Shown: positions 9,001-18,069, counted from the stretch's first letter. The stretch: DNA of 64,000 bases from Ferruginibacter sp964586215 (GCA_964586215.1 CAZPHA010000010.1:14405-78404); one strand, 5' to 3'. Translations and numbers: made by a program. The notes: a model not told the origin generated them from the letters alone.

Positions 9001-9384
9001 CTATACCAGTTTCCTTTTCCCCATCGCTTTTGCAATCACCTGGAATAGATCCGTCATATCAAATGGCTTGGCTATAAAAAAGTCCGCCCCTTCTGCGAGG
9101 CACATTAGCTCGGCTTCAGGCAGTGCAGAAATCATAATAATAGGAATATCTTTAGTAGCATAAGTAGTTTTCAATTTTTTACAAATCTCACGACCATCTT
9201 TTCCCGATAATAACATATCCATTAAAATAATTTCCGGCATTACCTTTTCAATGAAATTTTCTATTCCTTCGGCGCTATCTTTAACAATTACATCATACCC
9301 TTTTAACTGCAGCATTGTTTTTAGCATTAAAAGAATATCATCATTATCATCTACTACTAAAATTTGATTATTTATTTGCTTCAT
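9001..9384 (-). CDS. single-domain response regulator
   Basis: A 127-residue CheY-like receiver. The acidic pair is in VVDDNDD (11-16), the phosphoryl-accepting Asp is in LMDM (about 56), and the conserved Lys is in AKPFD. No output domain. It starts 18 bases after the stop of the multi-PAS kinase at 9403, so the two are almost surely co-transcribed and the kinase is its likely partner. Confidence 0.93.
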   Translation of the reverse strand: MKQINNQILVVDDNDDILLMLKTMLQLKGYDVIVKDSAEGIENFIEKVMPEIILMDMLLSGKDGREICKKLKTTYATKDIPIIMISALPEAELMCLAEGADFFIAKPFDMTDLFQVIAKAMGKRKLV

Positions 9385-9402
9385 ATACTATTCAAACATT
9401 TT

Positions 9403-12081
9403 TTATAGTGGAAGAGTGAAATAAAAAACAGACCCTTTACCCAAAGTACTGTTTACACCAATTACACCTTCATGCCTTTGTATAATTTCCGCTGCTATAA
9501 ACAATCCTATGCCGAATCCGGGAAATGTTTTTTCACTTTTTCCTTCCACCCGATAAAAGCGTTGAAATACCTTTTGTTGATCAGCTTTACTAATGCCTAT
9601 TCCCTGATCGATTACAGATACATAAGCGCTACTATCGGCAACTATACTTTTTATGGTAATTACATTAGAATTAGGTGAATATTTAATGGCATTAGTCAAA
9701 AAGTTAACAATTACCTGGCTAATTCTTTCTTTATCCGCATATACAATACACTCGTTTTCCGAAGTAAAAATAACCTTATAATCAGGCTCAATTAGTTTTA
9801 TTTCTTCTATAATTTCCTTAATCAGAGTATTCAAACAAAAATATTCCTTATTCAATTGTAAACTTCCTGATTTTATTTTAGACAGATCCAGTAGCTCAGC
9901 TATAAGTTTAGTAAGACGCACAACCTGTTTATCTACTTTATTTAAGGAAGTTGTAAGAAATTCATCTTTAGCTTCATTATAAACACTCTGCAAAATTTGA
10001 ATATATCCTTTAATAGAAGTAATAGGCGTTTTTAACTCATGACTTGCCACGCTAATAAAGAAATCTTTTTGCGTTTCATTTTCCTTAATTTCATGAATAT
10101 CTGTGCTGGTACCTACCCATATTTGTATTTCACCACTGCTGTCTTTTTGTGGCAATGCTCTGCTCAGGTGCCATCGATATTCTCCATTATGTCTTAATAA
10201 CCGGTGCTCTACAATAAAAGCCTCTTCTAAAGTAACAGCCTGCATCCATTTGATAATGTTTTCTTCTCTATCATCAGGATGTACCATATTTATCCATCCT
10301 GCATTTTGTATTTGTTCAAATGATAACCCTGTATAATCATATACCGCTTTATTGTAGTAATTGAAATTTCCGACGGAATCACTTGTCCAAATTTGTTGTG
10401 GCATTGAATCTGCCAGCATACGAAAACGTTCCTCACTTTTTTGTAATGAATAAAAGGAATTTTTTTGCTCTGTTATATCCATGATAGTTCCCATCAATTT
10501 AACGGGCATACCATTATTATCATATAGCGTTTTACCTTTTACTTTAATCCATCTGACTTTATTATCTTTTCTCCGCAAACGAATTTCAAAACTAATCACG
10601 CCTGTTTTCAAACCTTCTTTTATAGCAGCATTACGAATTTGTAAATCTTCCGGCAATATTTCCTCCATTAGCTCATTATGCGATGGCTCTGCATCTTCGG
10701 AGTAGCCAAGAATTTGCAAATACCTTTTGGAATAAACAATATTGTTAGTAATTAAATCTACTTCCCATGTGCCTAATTCAGCCGCTTCGATAGCCACGCT
10801 AAGCCGATGTTCACTTTCCTCTAAAACATTAATAAATTTTTTCTGGTCTGTGATGTCCATTACCGTTCCGAGCAACCGTATTGGTTTTTTATTTTCATCA
10901 TAAAAAACTTTACCCAACACATTTATCCATCTAATACTTTGGTCCGGCCAGTTTATACGAACTTCATACTTCAACATACTTGTTTGTATGGCAATTTTTA
11001 GGGCTTCTTCTCTAATACACCTGTCAGCAGGATGTATGGGTTTAATAATTTCTTCGTAAGGAATAACAGGGCCTTTAAGACCAAATGTGTCGTAAAAACG
11101 TTGTGAACAAATGGCTTCTCCGGTAAGCAGGTTAACATCAAATGTATCCAAATTTGCAGAATCAATCGCAATGCGAAAACGTTCTTCGCTTATTTCTTTT
11201 TCTTTACGTGTTTCTACCTGCTCGGTTACGTCATATCCCATGCATAATATACCATCTACCTCACCTTCCGGATTATACAATGCTTTATATATGAAACTTA
11301 CATAAATCGGTTTTATTTCACCATTGTATTCCAGATAGGCAATATTTTCATTCCCAAAATATGTTTGACCTGTTTTATAAACATTCTCCAGAATTTGCAT
11401 ATATGGCTGATCTTTTAATTCGGGAAGTGCATCAATCAACTTTTTACCTATCACACTCTTGTTCTTACCCCATAAGCGTAAGGCCTGATCATTAGCAATA
11501 CCAATAACAAAATCCGGCCCTCTAAATATCGAAGTAGCGATAGGAGATTCTTGCAGAATACCATACAATTGTATATGGTTATACCCTGATTTGTTTGAAG
11601 AAGCATTATTTTCTTTCGAATTGCTAACGGTTAACAATATGCCTTCCACTATTCCGGACTCACCTATGACAGGGCTACAACAGAACGACTGATCAAGATT
11701 TTCAATTTGTATTAATGGATATTTATCAGGTGCGAACGCTTCATCTAATAACAATTCCTCAACAATTGGCTCCAAACCTTGCCATAGGCCAGGTAACGCC
11801 TCCTTAACCGGTATACCTAATATCTTTTCAGCGCTAATTTTATTGCCGGAACTAAGGCAAAAAGCATCATTAAAAAAGCAAATCAGCTTTTCTCCCCACA
11901 TTAAAAACATAGGCATGGTTGAATTAAGCACAATGCTAAGTGTAGTTTGTAAACTTTGTGACCACCCTTTTAGCATATCTCGGTCGGAATAACTCCTATC
12001 CAGTATCAGTTTTTGTACTTTACCTCCTCCGGACAAAAACTTGTATTTATTTGGAGTTTTCAGACTTTTAGTTTTTGGCAT
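9403..12081 (-). CDS. soluble multi-PAS sensor histidine kinase
   Basis: An 892-residue kinase without membrane segments, so it senses in the cytoplasm. About five PAS/PAC modules in tandem: a divergent one near 35-155, then about 170-285, 297-415, 418-545 and 550-665, with PAC-type endings such as GILCMGYDVTEQ, GTVMDITDQKK, GTIMDITEQKN and GTSTDIHEIKE. The HisKA dimerisation helix carries SVASHELKTPITS (about 675-687), and the ATPase domain has FLTNAIKYSP, DQGIGI and GFGIGLFI. No receiver domain is fused; the partner receiver follows at 9384. An inverted repeat lies just upstream of the start. Confidence 0.94.
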   Translation of the reverse strand: MPKTKSLKTPNKYKFLSGGGKVQKLILDRSYSDRDMLKGWSQSLQTTLSIVLNSTMPMFLMWGEKLICFFNDAFCLSSGNKISAEKILGIPVKEALPGLWQGLEPIVEELLLDEAFAPDKYPLIQIENLDQSFCCSPVIGESGIVEGILLTVSNSKENNASSNKSGYNHIQLYGILQESPIATSIFRGPDFVIGIANDQALRLWGKNKSVIGKKLIDALPELKDQPYMQILENVYKTGQTYFGNENIAYLEYNGEIKPIYVSFIYKALYNPEGEVDGILCMGYDVTEQVETRKEKEISEERFRIAIDSANLDTFDVNLLTGEAICSQRFYDTFGLKGPVIPYEEIIKPIHPADRCIREEALKIAIQTSMLKYEVRINWPDQSIRWINVLGKVFYDENKKPIRLLGTVMDITDQKKFINVLEESEHRLSVAIEAAELGTWEVDLITNNIVYSKRYLQILGYSEDAEPSHNELMEEILPEDLQIRNAAIKEGLKTGVISFEIRLRRKDNKVRWIKVKGKTLYDNNGMPVKLMGTIMDITEQKNSFYSLQKSEERFRMLADSMPQQIWTSDSVGNFNYYNKAVYDYTGLSFEQIQNAGWINMVHPDDREENIIKWMQAVTLEEAFIVEHRLLRHNGEYRWHLSRALPQKDSSGEIQIWVGTSTDIHEIKENETQKDFFISVASHELKTPITSIKGYIQILQSVYNEAKDEFLTTSLNKVDKQVVRLTKLIAELLDLSKIKSGSLQLNKEYFCLNTLIKEIIEEIKLIEPDYKVIFTSENECIVYADKERISQVIVNFLTNAIKYSPNSNVITIKSIVADSSAYVSVIDQGIGISKADQQKVFQRFYRVEGKSEKTFPGFGIGLFIAAEIIQRHEGVIGVNSTLGKGSVFYFTLPL

Positions 12082-12636
12082 GTTATATATTTAAAAAATA
12101 TACGACTGAAGCGTATATCACCAAAATAAATAATATTCATCTTAACAAATTATTTACAAAAGGCATGCTAAAAATTGTATTTTGTGTATCAGACTGCTTT
12201 TTTGAGTGTATTATTCTGGGAAATAAAAAATCATATTAAAAATAATTAAATTTACCCCTCTCTGCCAAAATATTTTCAACTTAAGTATATATACTGATTT
12301 GTGTAAGTACTACATTTCTTTTGCTTGTACTATTTTATCCCATACAGCAAAGAATGTCCAAAATTTTAAAAGTTAAATTTCCGCAGCTCTGTATCGTTGC
12401 AGTAATATTCTACATCAAAAAGCACTCCCTTCATCATTTGTTGTATGCAAAAACTCTGTACAAATGCTTTTACTGATTTACTGATATTATTAAAATAAAC
12501 TTGTGTAAAATACGTTACCTCCTTATCAAGTTGATCATTTTAACAATTTATTTGAAAGTAAATGCACAGTTTTTGAAATACCAACTAATTATTTATTTAA
12601 CTCAATTTATATTAATAATAATTATAATATATTTAT
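12082..12636. other. 555-base divergent intergenic region
   Basis: Separates the kinase (-) from the flavin-binding-like gene (+) and must hold both promoters. I see no exact TAnnTTTG or -24/-12 box. Two small palindromes are present: ATATACG (12098-12104) with CGTATAT (12112-12118) close to the kinase start, and ATCAAGTTGAT (12525-12535) about 100 bases before the + gene. Either could be an operator; there is no coding region. Confidence 0.5.
12098..12118. promoter_or_regulatory. inverted repeat upstream of the multi-PAS kinase
   Basis: Perfect 7-bp arms ATATACG and CGTATAT around a 7-base spacer, 17 bases from the kinase start. It could be an operator or a 5'-leader hairpin; only the symmetry is seen. 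Confidence 0.4.
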
Positions 12637-13128
12637 ATGAAATATTTTAAAAACCTGACTAAATATGAAACTGTAAACAAAATAAAGGAACTTGAGCCAT
12701 GTGCAGAAGTGTATGTATCAACTGCAAGCTTGTCCAAAACACCCTTAGGAACCTGCACAATGAATACACAATTTGTAGACGACAGTGGTACTATATGGCT
12801 TTACAGTGATAAGGTACAAGGTTTATATGCCCATATTTGTCATGATGATCGTGTACAGATTTTTTACTCAAGTAACCTTAGTTCTGCTTTTCTAAATATA
12901 TATGGCCGGGCCAGTATCGTAAGAGATAACGGGCAAATGGTAACAACATTAGCGCCTTTTACTCAATCAAAAGCATCAGATAACTCTGATATCCCTGATT
13001 ATACTTTGATAAAAGTACAGCCGATAAAAGCCTATTACTGGGATAACCGAAATACGGGCAAAAAAAATATCGGCTATATTATTAAAGCATTGACCCAGCA
13101 TTTTCTAAGAGTTATGAATATTGGGTAG
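12637..13128 (+). CDS. pyridoxamine 5'-phosphate oxidase-fold (general stress) protein
   Basis: A 163-residue split-barrel flavin-binding type protein of the general-stress-protein-26 / PPOX-like group. The pattern is AEVYVSTASLSKTPLGTCTMNTQFVDDSGTIW at its N-terminal half, YSDKVQGLYAHICHDDRVQIFYSS and a GRASIVRDN barrel strand, ending in a hydrophobic/basic tail (NIGYIIKALTQHF). Such proteins bind FMN, FAD or F420-like flavins; substrate unknown. The Trp-Tyr-Ser motif (IWLYSD) is typical. It ends 19 bases from a convergent small gene. Confidence 0.8.
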   Translation: MKYFKNLTKYETVNKIKELEPCAEVYVSTASLSKTPLGTCTMNTQFVDDSGTIWLYSDKVQGLYAHICHDDRVQIFYSSNLSSAFLNIYGRASIVRDNGQMVTTLAPFTQSKASDNSDIPDYTLIKVQPIKAYYWDNRNTGKKNIGYIIKALTQHFLRVMNIG

Positions 13129-13147
13129 ATTAGTTAATTGCCTATGG

Positions 13148-13489
13148 CTAAAAAATCGATTGATCTTCTCTTTCTTCCACCGGGATTTGTCTGATAAAAT
13201 CATCATACCCGTCGTTCTCATGGTTGCTGTAAACACCATAAGCATCAATACTGTATCCTACCAAACCATCGTAAGCTTCCAGTAAATAAAGTACAGATGA
13301 ATCTGAGGGGTCGGTATCTCCTTCAAACCGATACACTTTGATAACTTTTAGTTCGCCGGGGCGGTAAAACTTACCATTACCGATTCCAAAACCTTCGGGA
13401 TAAATTCGGAATTCATTATCTCTTTTTTTAACACGGAGCTTTTCTAATACCATACTGAGTGTTGTCATTTGATCGGATGTATTGTGCAT
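13148..13489 (-). CDS. small conserved Bacteroidota protein (often mislabelled PRPP synthetase)
   Basis: A 113-residue cytosolic protein. The blocks VYRFEGDTDPSDSSVLYLLE (about 50-69) and DGLVGYSIDAYGVYS (about 73-87) match a small Bacteroidota family commonly labelled phosphoribosylpyrophosphate synthetase, a label I do not trust because the protein is far too short for that enzyme. Function unknown. Met8 (MTTLSMVLEKL) is an equally good start. It converges with the PPOX-fold gene. Confidence 0.7.
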   Translation of the reverse strand: MHNTSDQMTTLSMVLEKLRVKKRDNEFRIYPEGFGIGNGKFYRPGELKVIKVYRFEGDTDPSDSSVLYLLEAYDGLVGYSIDAYGVYSNHENDGYDDFIRQIPVEEREDQSIF

Positions 13490-13634
13490 AAAATACGTAT
13501 AGTTTTACGGTGAAAAAATTACAACTTTAGTATATCCAACTCTATACCAATATTGGCATGTTTTTATTACTCAATATTAATATAACATTCCTACTACTTT
13601 GTCCATCCCTATTTATAACCATTAAAACCTTACC

Positions 13635-14126
13635 ATGATACCAAATAATAATTTAATAGAATCCATTCAGCAGAATTTGGGTTACCCCTCATTAAAAAAA
13701 GTAGATTCCGCTACACAAAACGTAGCGTTGGATCCTACTGTCAGTCCCGACACCCGACTTAGCCAGGCTGCTATTCCTGCCGCATTGGCGGCGCTTTTTA
13801 AGTTTTTAAAAACAGATGAAGGAGTTTATACTATTCTGGATAGCAACAATATAAAAGACTGGACCCTGATTATTTTCGGAAATGCCAAAGTAGAAGTACT
13901 GAGAAGAGTAGCCTGTTATGCCAACTATAAACAACAGGTTACTGAAAAAAAATTGAATGAGATTATTGAAGAGGCTATTCGCCTTATTAAGGCAAGTGTT
14001 GAAGCGGATACAGTTTTTAGCAGCATCAAAAAACTATTATCAACCTTTGATGCCGGCAAACTTTCTCAATATCTGCCGTCCGTATTAAATTTAAATAAAA
14101 TTTTAAATGAGGTGGATAGGGTTTGA
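13635..14126 (+). CDS. hypothetical helical protein
   Basis: A 163-residue protein I do not recognise. It has no signal peptide or clear membrane segment. It is Ala/Leu-rich and mostly helical in appearance (AAIPAALAALFKFLKT, KLNEIIEEAIRLIKASVEADTVF). It probably has its own promoter in the 145 bases upstream, where only an imperfect TACTACTTTG is seen. Notably, its stop codon (14124-14126) lies at the first bases of a G-rich repeat, so its last residues may be shaped by that repeat. Confidence 0.7.
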   Translation: MIPNNNLIESIQQNLGYPSLKKVDSATQNVALDPTVSPDTRLSQAAIPAALAALFKFLKTDEGVYTILDSNNIKDWTLIIFGNAKVEVLRRVACYANYKQQVTEKKLNEIIEEAIRLIKASVEADTVFSSIKKLLSTFDAGKLSQYLPSVLNLNKILNEVDRV

Positions 14127-14265
14127 GGTTGGGGGTTTGGGGTTGGGGTTTGGGGTTTGGGGTTTGGGGTTTAGAAGTTAAATGATTTACTCAACTAAAA
14201 ATAATACAACGATAAAAAAAACCAACTTCAAACCTCAAACTCCAAACCCCAAACCTTAAACTTAC
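14119..14265. repeat. G-tract (TTTGGGG) repeat with complementary C-rich arm
   Basis: The + strand carries six runs of four or five G (14131-35, 39-42, 45-48, 52-55, 59-62, 66-69) separated by 2-3 T. A C-rich arm (14224-14255) is the near-perfect reverse complement of 14147-14179, about 29 of 32 positions. The element sits between two convergent genes. It could act as a bidirectional terminator (32-bp stem, 44-base loop) and could form a G-quadruplex on the + strand. A degenerate C-rich relative is at 18272-18303. Confidence 0.85.
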
Positions 14266-14270
14266 ATTAT

Positions 14271-15695
14271 TTACTCAGATGCTCCGAACAGCGTTACTTC
14301 GTAATTGCGGATTTTGTTGTACAATGTTTTACGATCTACGTTTAAAATTTGAGCTGCCTTTGTTTTATTAAAATTCACTTCTCTTAAAACTTTCATAATT
14401 GTTTCGTACTCTGCTTTAAAAGCTGCATCTTTCAGATTTAACTCTTTTTTTACGGCCGGGATACTACCATTATTTAAGCCCATAGCATTAGTAGCGGACA
14501 GATTAAAACTGTCAATTACTGTCATTTCTTTGGGAAGTGTTTTGATTGAAACCTTATCCCCATCGCACAACAATACTGCTCTTCTCACCACATTTTTAAA
14601 TTCCCGCAAGTTACCCGGCCAGGGGTAATTAATAAATATTTCCATCACCTCATCGTCGATACCTGTTAGTTCTTTACCCAGCTCAGTAGCAGTTTGCTTT
14701 AAAAAAAACTCTGCAAATAGCGGTATATCGTCTTTCCTATTGCGTAAAGGTGGCAGACTGATAGAGAATTCATTAAACCGATGGTATAGATCTTCTCTGA
14801 ACTTGCCTTTTTTATATGCCTCCTGCAAATTTTCGTTAGAAGCTACAATGACTCTTATATTAAGCGGCATTTCCTTATTGCCGCCTACTCTCTTAAATCT
14901 TCGTTCCTGGATTACACGTAAAAAAGAAGCCTGAATATCATATGACATATTACCAACCTCATCCAAAAACAATGTGCCTCCATTGGCCATTTCAAAATGC
15001 CCTTCCTTATCATTTTGGGCGCCTGTAAAAGCGCCTTTCACATGCCCGAACAATTCGCTTCCGGATAACTCTTTAGAAAGAATACCACAATCTAATGCAA
15101 CAAAAGGTTTATCGTTTCTTTTACTCAGCGCATGTATTGTTCTCGCTACTACTTCCTTACCGGTACCACTTTCACCATACAAAATGATGCTATAATCTGT
15201 GGGAGCAACAATTTCAATTTGCCGATAAAGATCTTTGGTAATTTTAGACTGCCCTCGTAGGAATTCCTGGTCATGCTTATCATCATTTTTATTTGATAAA
15301 CCGATAATTGCTGCCTGTTCCAATTCCGGAAACAGCAATTTTTCTGCTTTTCTTAATACATTCAATACTTCATCGGGGATCAGTGGTTTTGTAATATAAT
15401 CGAATGCCCCCAGTTTTATTACCTCAACCGCTGTACTAATATCCGAATAGCCGGTAATAATGAGTACGATCACATTTGGAGTATGTTTCTTGATTTCAAT
15501 TAATATATCTCTGCCTTCTCTATCACCCAAACGATAATCACAAATTACAATATCAAATTTTTCCTGTTGAAATTTAGCAATTCCCTGTTTACCGGAATAA
15601 GCCACCTGAACATCGTATCCATTTCTCACTAAAAATCGACTTAAAAGGGTACAAATGTCTAAATCGTCATCAATTACTAAAATTTGTTTTTTCAT
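14271..15695 (-). CDS. sigma54-dependent response regulator (NtrC family)
   Basis: A 474-residue transcription activator. The receiver domain is at 1-120 (DD at 9-10, phosphorylated Asp53 in ICDYRL, Lys in TKPL). The AAA+ domain (about 145-370) carries Walker A GESGTGKE, the sigma54-contacting GAFTGA loop, Walker B TLFLDEVGNM and the arginine finger region. A Fis-type HTH at the C terminus reads NFNKTKAAQILNVDRKTLYNKI. Such proteins hydrolyse ATP to open RNA polymerase-sigma54 complexes at -24/-12 promoters. One such promoter lies 280 bases away before the divergent receiver gene at 16042, and another candidate precedes the CHASE3 kinase. Confidence 0.96.
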   Translation of the reverse strand: MKKQILVIDDDLDICTLLSRFLVRNGYDVQVAYSGKQGIAKFQQEKFDIVICDYRLGDREGRDILIEIKKHTPNVIVLIITGYSDISTAVEVIKLGAFDYITKPLIPDEVLNVLRKAEKLLFPELEQAAIIGLSNKNDDKHDQEFLRGQSKITKDLYRQIEIVAPTDYSIILYGESGTGKEVVARTIHALSKRNDKPFVALDCGILSKELSGSELFGHVKGAFTGAQNDKEGHFEMANGGTLFLDEVGNMSYDIQASFLRVIQERRFKRVGGNKEMPLNIRVIVASNENLQEAYKKGKFREDLYHRFNEFSISLPPLRNRKDDIPLFAEFFLKQTATELGKELTGIDDEVMEIFINYPWPGNLREFKNVVRRAVLLCDGDKVSIKTLPKEMTVIDSFNLSATNAMGLNNGSIPAVKKELNLKDAAFKAEYETIMKVLREVNFNKTKAAQILNVDRKTLYNKIRNYEVTLFGASE

Positions 15696-16041
15696 GATGT
15701 ATATTTAATAGAATCAATGTAGGTAGTCTGAATATTAACAATGTAAAAAAATTTACGCATTAAACAACTTTATACGTAGCCGGTTTTTAAATAGTTTTCA
15801 AAGAATTTAAATAAAAAATAAGCAATAATGCTGCCGAAATATTGAAATATTGATTTTTAATTATATTTTTTAAAAAAAATAAAAGAAATATTTAATATTA
15901 ATTAATTATTTCTAAAATGTACATTTTTTAATATTAAATTAAATTATAATTTGTTTAAGTAATTTTTCATATTTGGCAGTAAAATTGCAATAAGTTTAAC
16001 AAAAATATACTGGGGAAATATTTTCAAAATAATTTATATAC
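15696..16041. other. 346-base divergent regulatory region
   Basis: Very AT-rich space between the NtrC gene (-) and the receiver gene (+). It contains the sigma54 promoter at 15974-15989 and leaves about 280 bases for activator-binding sites. An imperfect inverted repeat AATGTAAA / TTTACGCATT is near 15739-15760 and could be an enhancer, but this is a guess. No ORF. Confidence 0.55.
15974..15989 (+). promoter_or_regulatory. sigma54 (-24/-12) promoter of the receiver gene
   Basis: TTGGCAG-TAAAA-TTGCA: GG at 15975-15976 and GC at 15987-15988 with exactly 10 bases between, and both hexamers near the consensus TTGGCAC/TTGCA. The predicted start is near 16000, giving a leader of about 42 bases to the ATG at 16042. 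The NtrC-type activator is encoded next door. Confidence 0.85.
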
Positions 16042-16407
16042 ATGGAGGACTATACTAAAGCTTTAATTATAGATGATGAAAAAGATATATGTTTATTATT
16101 AAGCCGACTTTTAAAGCAAAAAAATGTAATATGTAAACAGGTATATAGTTTAAAAGAAGCCAAAATTATCTTGAGATCTGAAAATCCCGAGATTATTTTT
16201 ATTGATAATCATTTACCTGATGGCTTGGGCATCAACTTCATTAAAGAAATAAAAATATTGATTCCTACCTCTAAAATAGTAATGATAACCGCACATGATA
16301 CTGCGGTAGACCGAAATAAAGCCTTTACCGAAGGTGCAGACTATTTTATAGGAAAACCTTTTTCGAAAGACGTAGTTTATCAAATCTTAGAAGCTTGTGT
16401 TTGTTAG
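16042..16407 (+). CDS. single-domain response regulator under sigma54 control
   Basis: A 121-residue CheY-like receiver: acidic residues in IIDDEKD (9-15), accepting Asp about 55 in FIDNHLPDG, Thr in MITAHD, Lys in IGKPF. No output domain. It is preceded by a strong -24/-12 promoter and is divergent from the NtrC regulator. Its C-terminal neighbour is the convergent CHASE3 kinase gene. Likely a phosphate sink, a diffusible signal or an adaptor of this circuit. Confidence 0.93.
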   Translation: MEDYTKALIIDDEKDICLLLSRLLKQKNVICKQVYSLKEAKIILRSENPEIIFIDNHLPDGLGINFIKEIKILIPTSKIVMITAHDTAVDRNKAFTEGADYFIGKPFSKDVVYQILEACVC

Positions 16408-16510
16408 AACTTATTAAGTGTGTAAAATTTTCCCCAATTTGTATATAAAAGTACACAACTTAAAATTAAAATTACAGCAACCACGAAACAAACACCCTCA
16501 AAGAAAGAAG

Positions 16511-16551
16511 TCAATTTCACTTTTCTAATTTCAAGTTTCTACTTTCAATTA
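16511..16551. repeat. short-unit TTTCAA/TTTCTA repeat at the kinase stop
   Basis: A run of degenerate units (TCAATTTCACTTTTCTAATT, then TCAAGTTTCTACTTTCAATT) just before and across the stop codon of the minus-strand kinase (stop at 16545-16547). Same style as the other intergenic repeats of this window but a different unit. Confidence 0.45.
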
Positions 16552-17948
16552 GTACATGGTAAAGTAACTGTAAAAATTGTACCTCTGCCTATCTCACTTT
16601 TTACAGATATATTACCTTTATGGTGAAGAATAATATTTTGAGAATTAGTTAATCCCAAGCCATTGCCATTGTCTTTGCTGGTAAAAAATGGCTCAAAAAG
16701 GCGTGATAAAAATTCTGCCGGCATCCCTACTCCATTATCCTTAATAATAACCACACAATTGCTATTTACTTTATTGGCAGCAATTTGTAAAACACCTTTA
16801 CCGGGTTCCATAGCCTCCACGGCATTTACAATAATATTTAAAAACGCTATTTTAATTTTTTCTTCATCGACTGATAAGCGGCAACTATTATGGTAATAAT
16901 TTCGCTCTACGCTTACACTATTTAATTCTATACGGTCTTTCGCCATTTCGAGTGTATCATCCAACAAATTATCAATGTATACATTTGATAATTTTAGTTC
17001 AACAAATTTGGTAGCATTTAACAAATTACTTACCAGATGGCTAATTCGCTCAGTATTTCTTTTTATCATGTCCATCAGCATGTTTATTTCTTCGTTGTGA
17101 TTAACAATTTCACGTAATTGATCATTCGCAAGACCGATGTTTGTCAACGGGTTTCGCACTTCATGTGCAATCATACGAGCCATGCGGCCCGTAGCGGCAA
17201 ACTTTTCTATTCCTTTAAGTTGTGTAAGTTCATCGTTTAATATCTTAAGCTGATCAATCCTCTGTTCGAGCTGTTTACGATACAGGATAGCCTTTTCGTC
17301 AGCTTTTCGCCTGGCCTTGTTCTCTTGCGTGTATGTGATGAGGGAATAAATGGCAATAAGCGATGCTATAATTAAAGAAGTAAGATTGATAACACGAATA
17401 GCTCTCGAAGAGTTCGATAATTCAGGCTTCTTACTGGCAATTGCTTTCTTTTGAATATCTTGTAATACGAGAACCACCTCTCTGAAACTTTGCATAGTAC
17501 CTTGAGCATTATTATTAACAAAAGCCTTTATCGAATCAGTGATTGTTTTGTCAGCAGCCTGATACATTCCTACAACTCTACGCATGGTATATAGCTTTTC
17601 GCTTACCAGATTTTTCAAGGTGTCATAATACAATCTTTGCAGGGTATCATCGTCTAATGATTGCCAAATAGTATTTAAGGTTGTATCAAAGCTATTTTTA
17701 TTAGCATAATATGATTCCAAAAAATTTTCATTGCCTGTTATAAGATAACCCCTGACTCCCGACTCCATATCTTTAATTTGTGAAAAAAGAGAGCTTAAAT
17801 TAACCATGCTCTGCGAAGTCTGATTAGCAGACTCAATTTTACCGAGCATCTCACTATTGGTGTAAAATAATAATAGATATGATATAATGAGTAAAAAATA
17901 TGCTGTAAAATACCCCATCCGTATTCTTCGATCAATTCGAAATTTCAT
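16545..17948 (-). CDS. membrane CHASE3 sensor histidine kinase
   Basis: A 467-residue kinase. TM1 is at about 12-30; an extracytoplasmic CHASE3 domain of about 40-175 contains the signature MESGVRGYLITGNENFL; TM2 is at about 187-205; a coiled coil follows to 245. HisKA carries ARMIAHEVRNPLTNIGL with the phospho-His at about 262. The ATPase domain has NIIVNAVEAM, DNGVGMP and GNGLGLT. No receiver is fused. It lies in the same block as the NtrC regulator and lone receiver and has a candidate sigma54 promoter of its own, so the three are likely one system. The last codons lie in a repeat. Confidence 0.94.
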   Translation of the reverse strand: MKFRIDRRIRMGYFTAYFLLIISYLLLFYTNSEMLGKIESANQTSQSMVNLSSLFSQIKDMESGVRGYLITGNENFLESYYANKNSFDTTLNTIWQSLDDDTLQRLYYDTLKNLVSEKLYTMRRVVGMYQAADKTITDSIKAFVNNNAQGTMQSFREVVLVLQDIQKKAIASKKPELSNSSRAIRVINLTSLIIASLIAIYSLITYTQENKARRKADEKAILYRKQLEQRIDQLKILNDELTQLKGIEKFAATGRMARMIAHEVRNPLTNIGLANDQLREIVNHNEEINMLMDMIKRNTERISHLVSNLLNATKFVELKLSNVYIDNLLDDTLEMAKDRIELNSVSVERNYYHNSCRLSVDEEKIKIAFLNIIVNAVEAMEPGKGVLQIAANKVNSNCVVIIKDNGVGMPAEFLSRLFEPFFTSKDNGNGLGLTNSQNIILHHKGNISVKSEIGRGTIFTVTLPCTN

Positions 17949-18052
17949 GTGTTAGTTTTTTGTGTATAACCGATTTGTTCTTGATTTTTATATATCACAA
18001 ACAAAAATGATGTATTTTAAAGCTTTAGTATTTAAAATAACATACCTATTGC

Positions 18053-18069
18053 AGCAAGAATAATTCCAC
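18053..18069 (-). promoter_or_regulatory. candidate sigma54 promoter of the CHASE3 kinase
   Basis: Minus strand reads GTGGAATTATTCTTGCT: GG and GC are separated by exactly 10 bases and the -12 half TTGCT is good; the -24 half TGGAA departs from TGGCA by one base. It lies about 105 bases before the kinase start. Confidence 0.5.
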
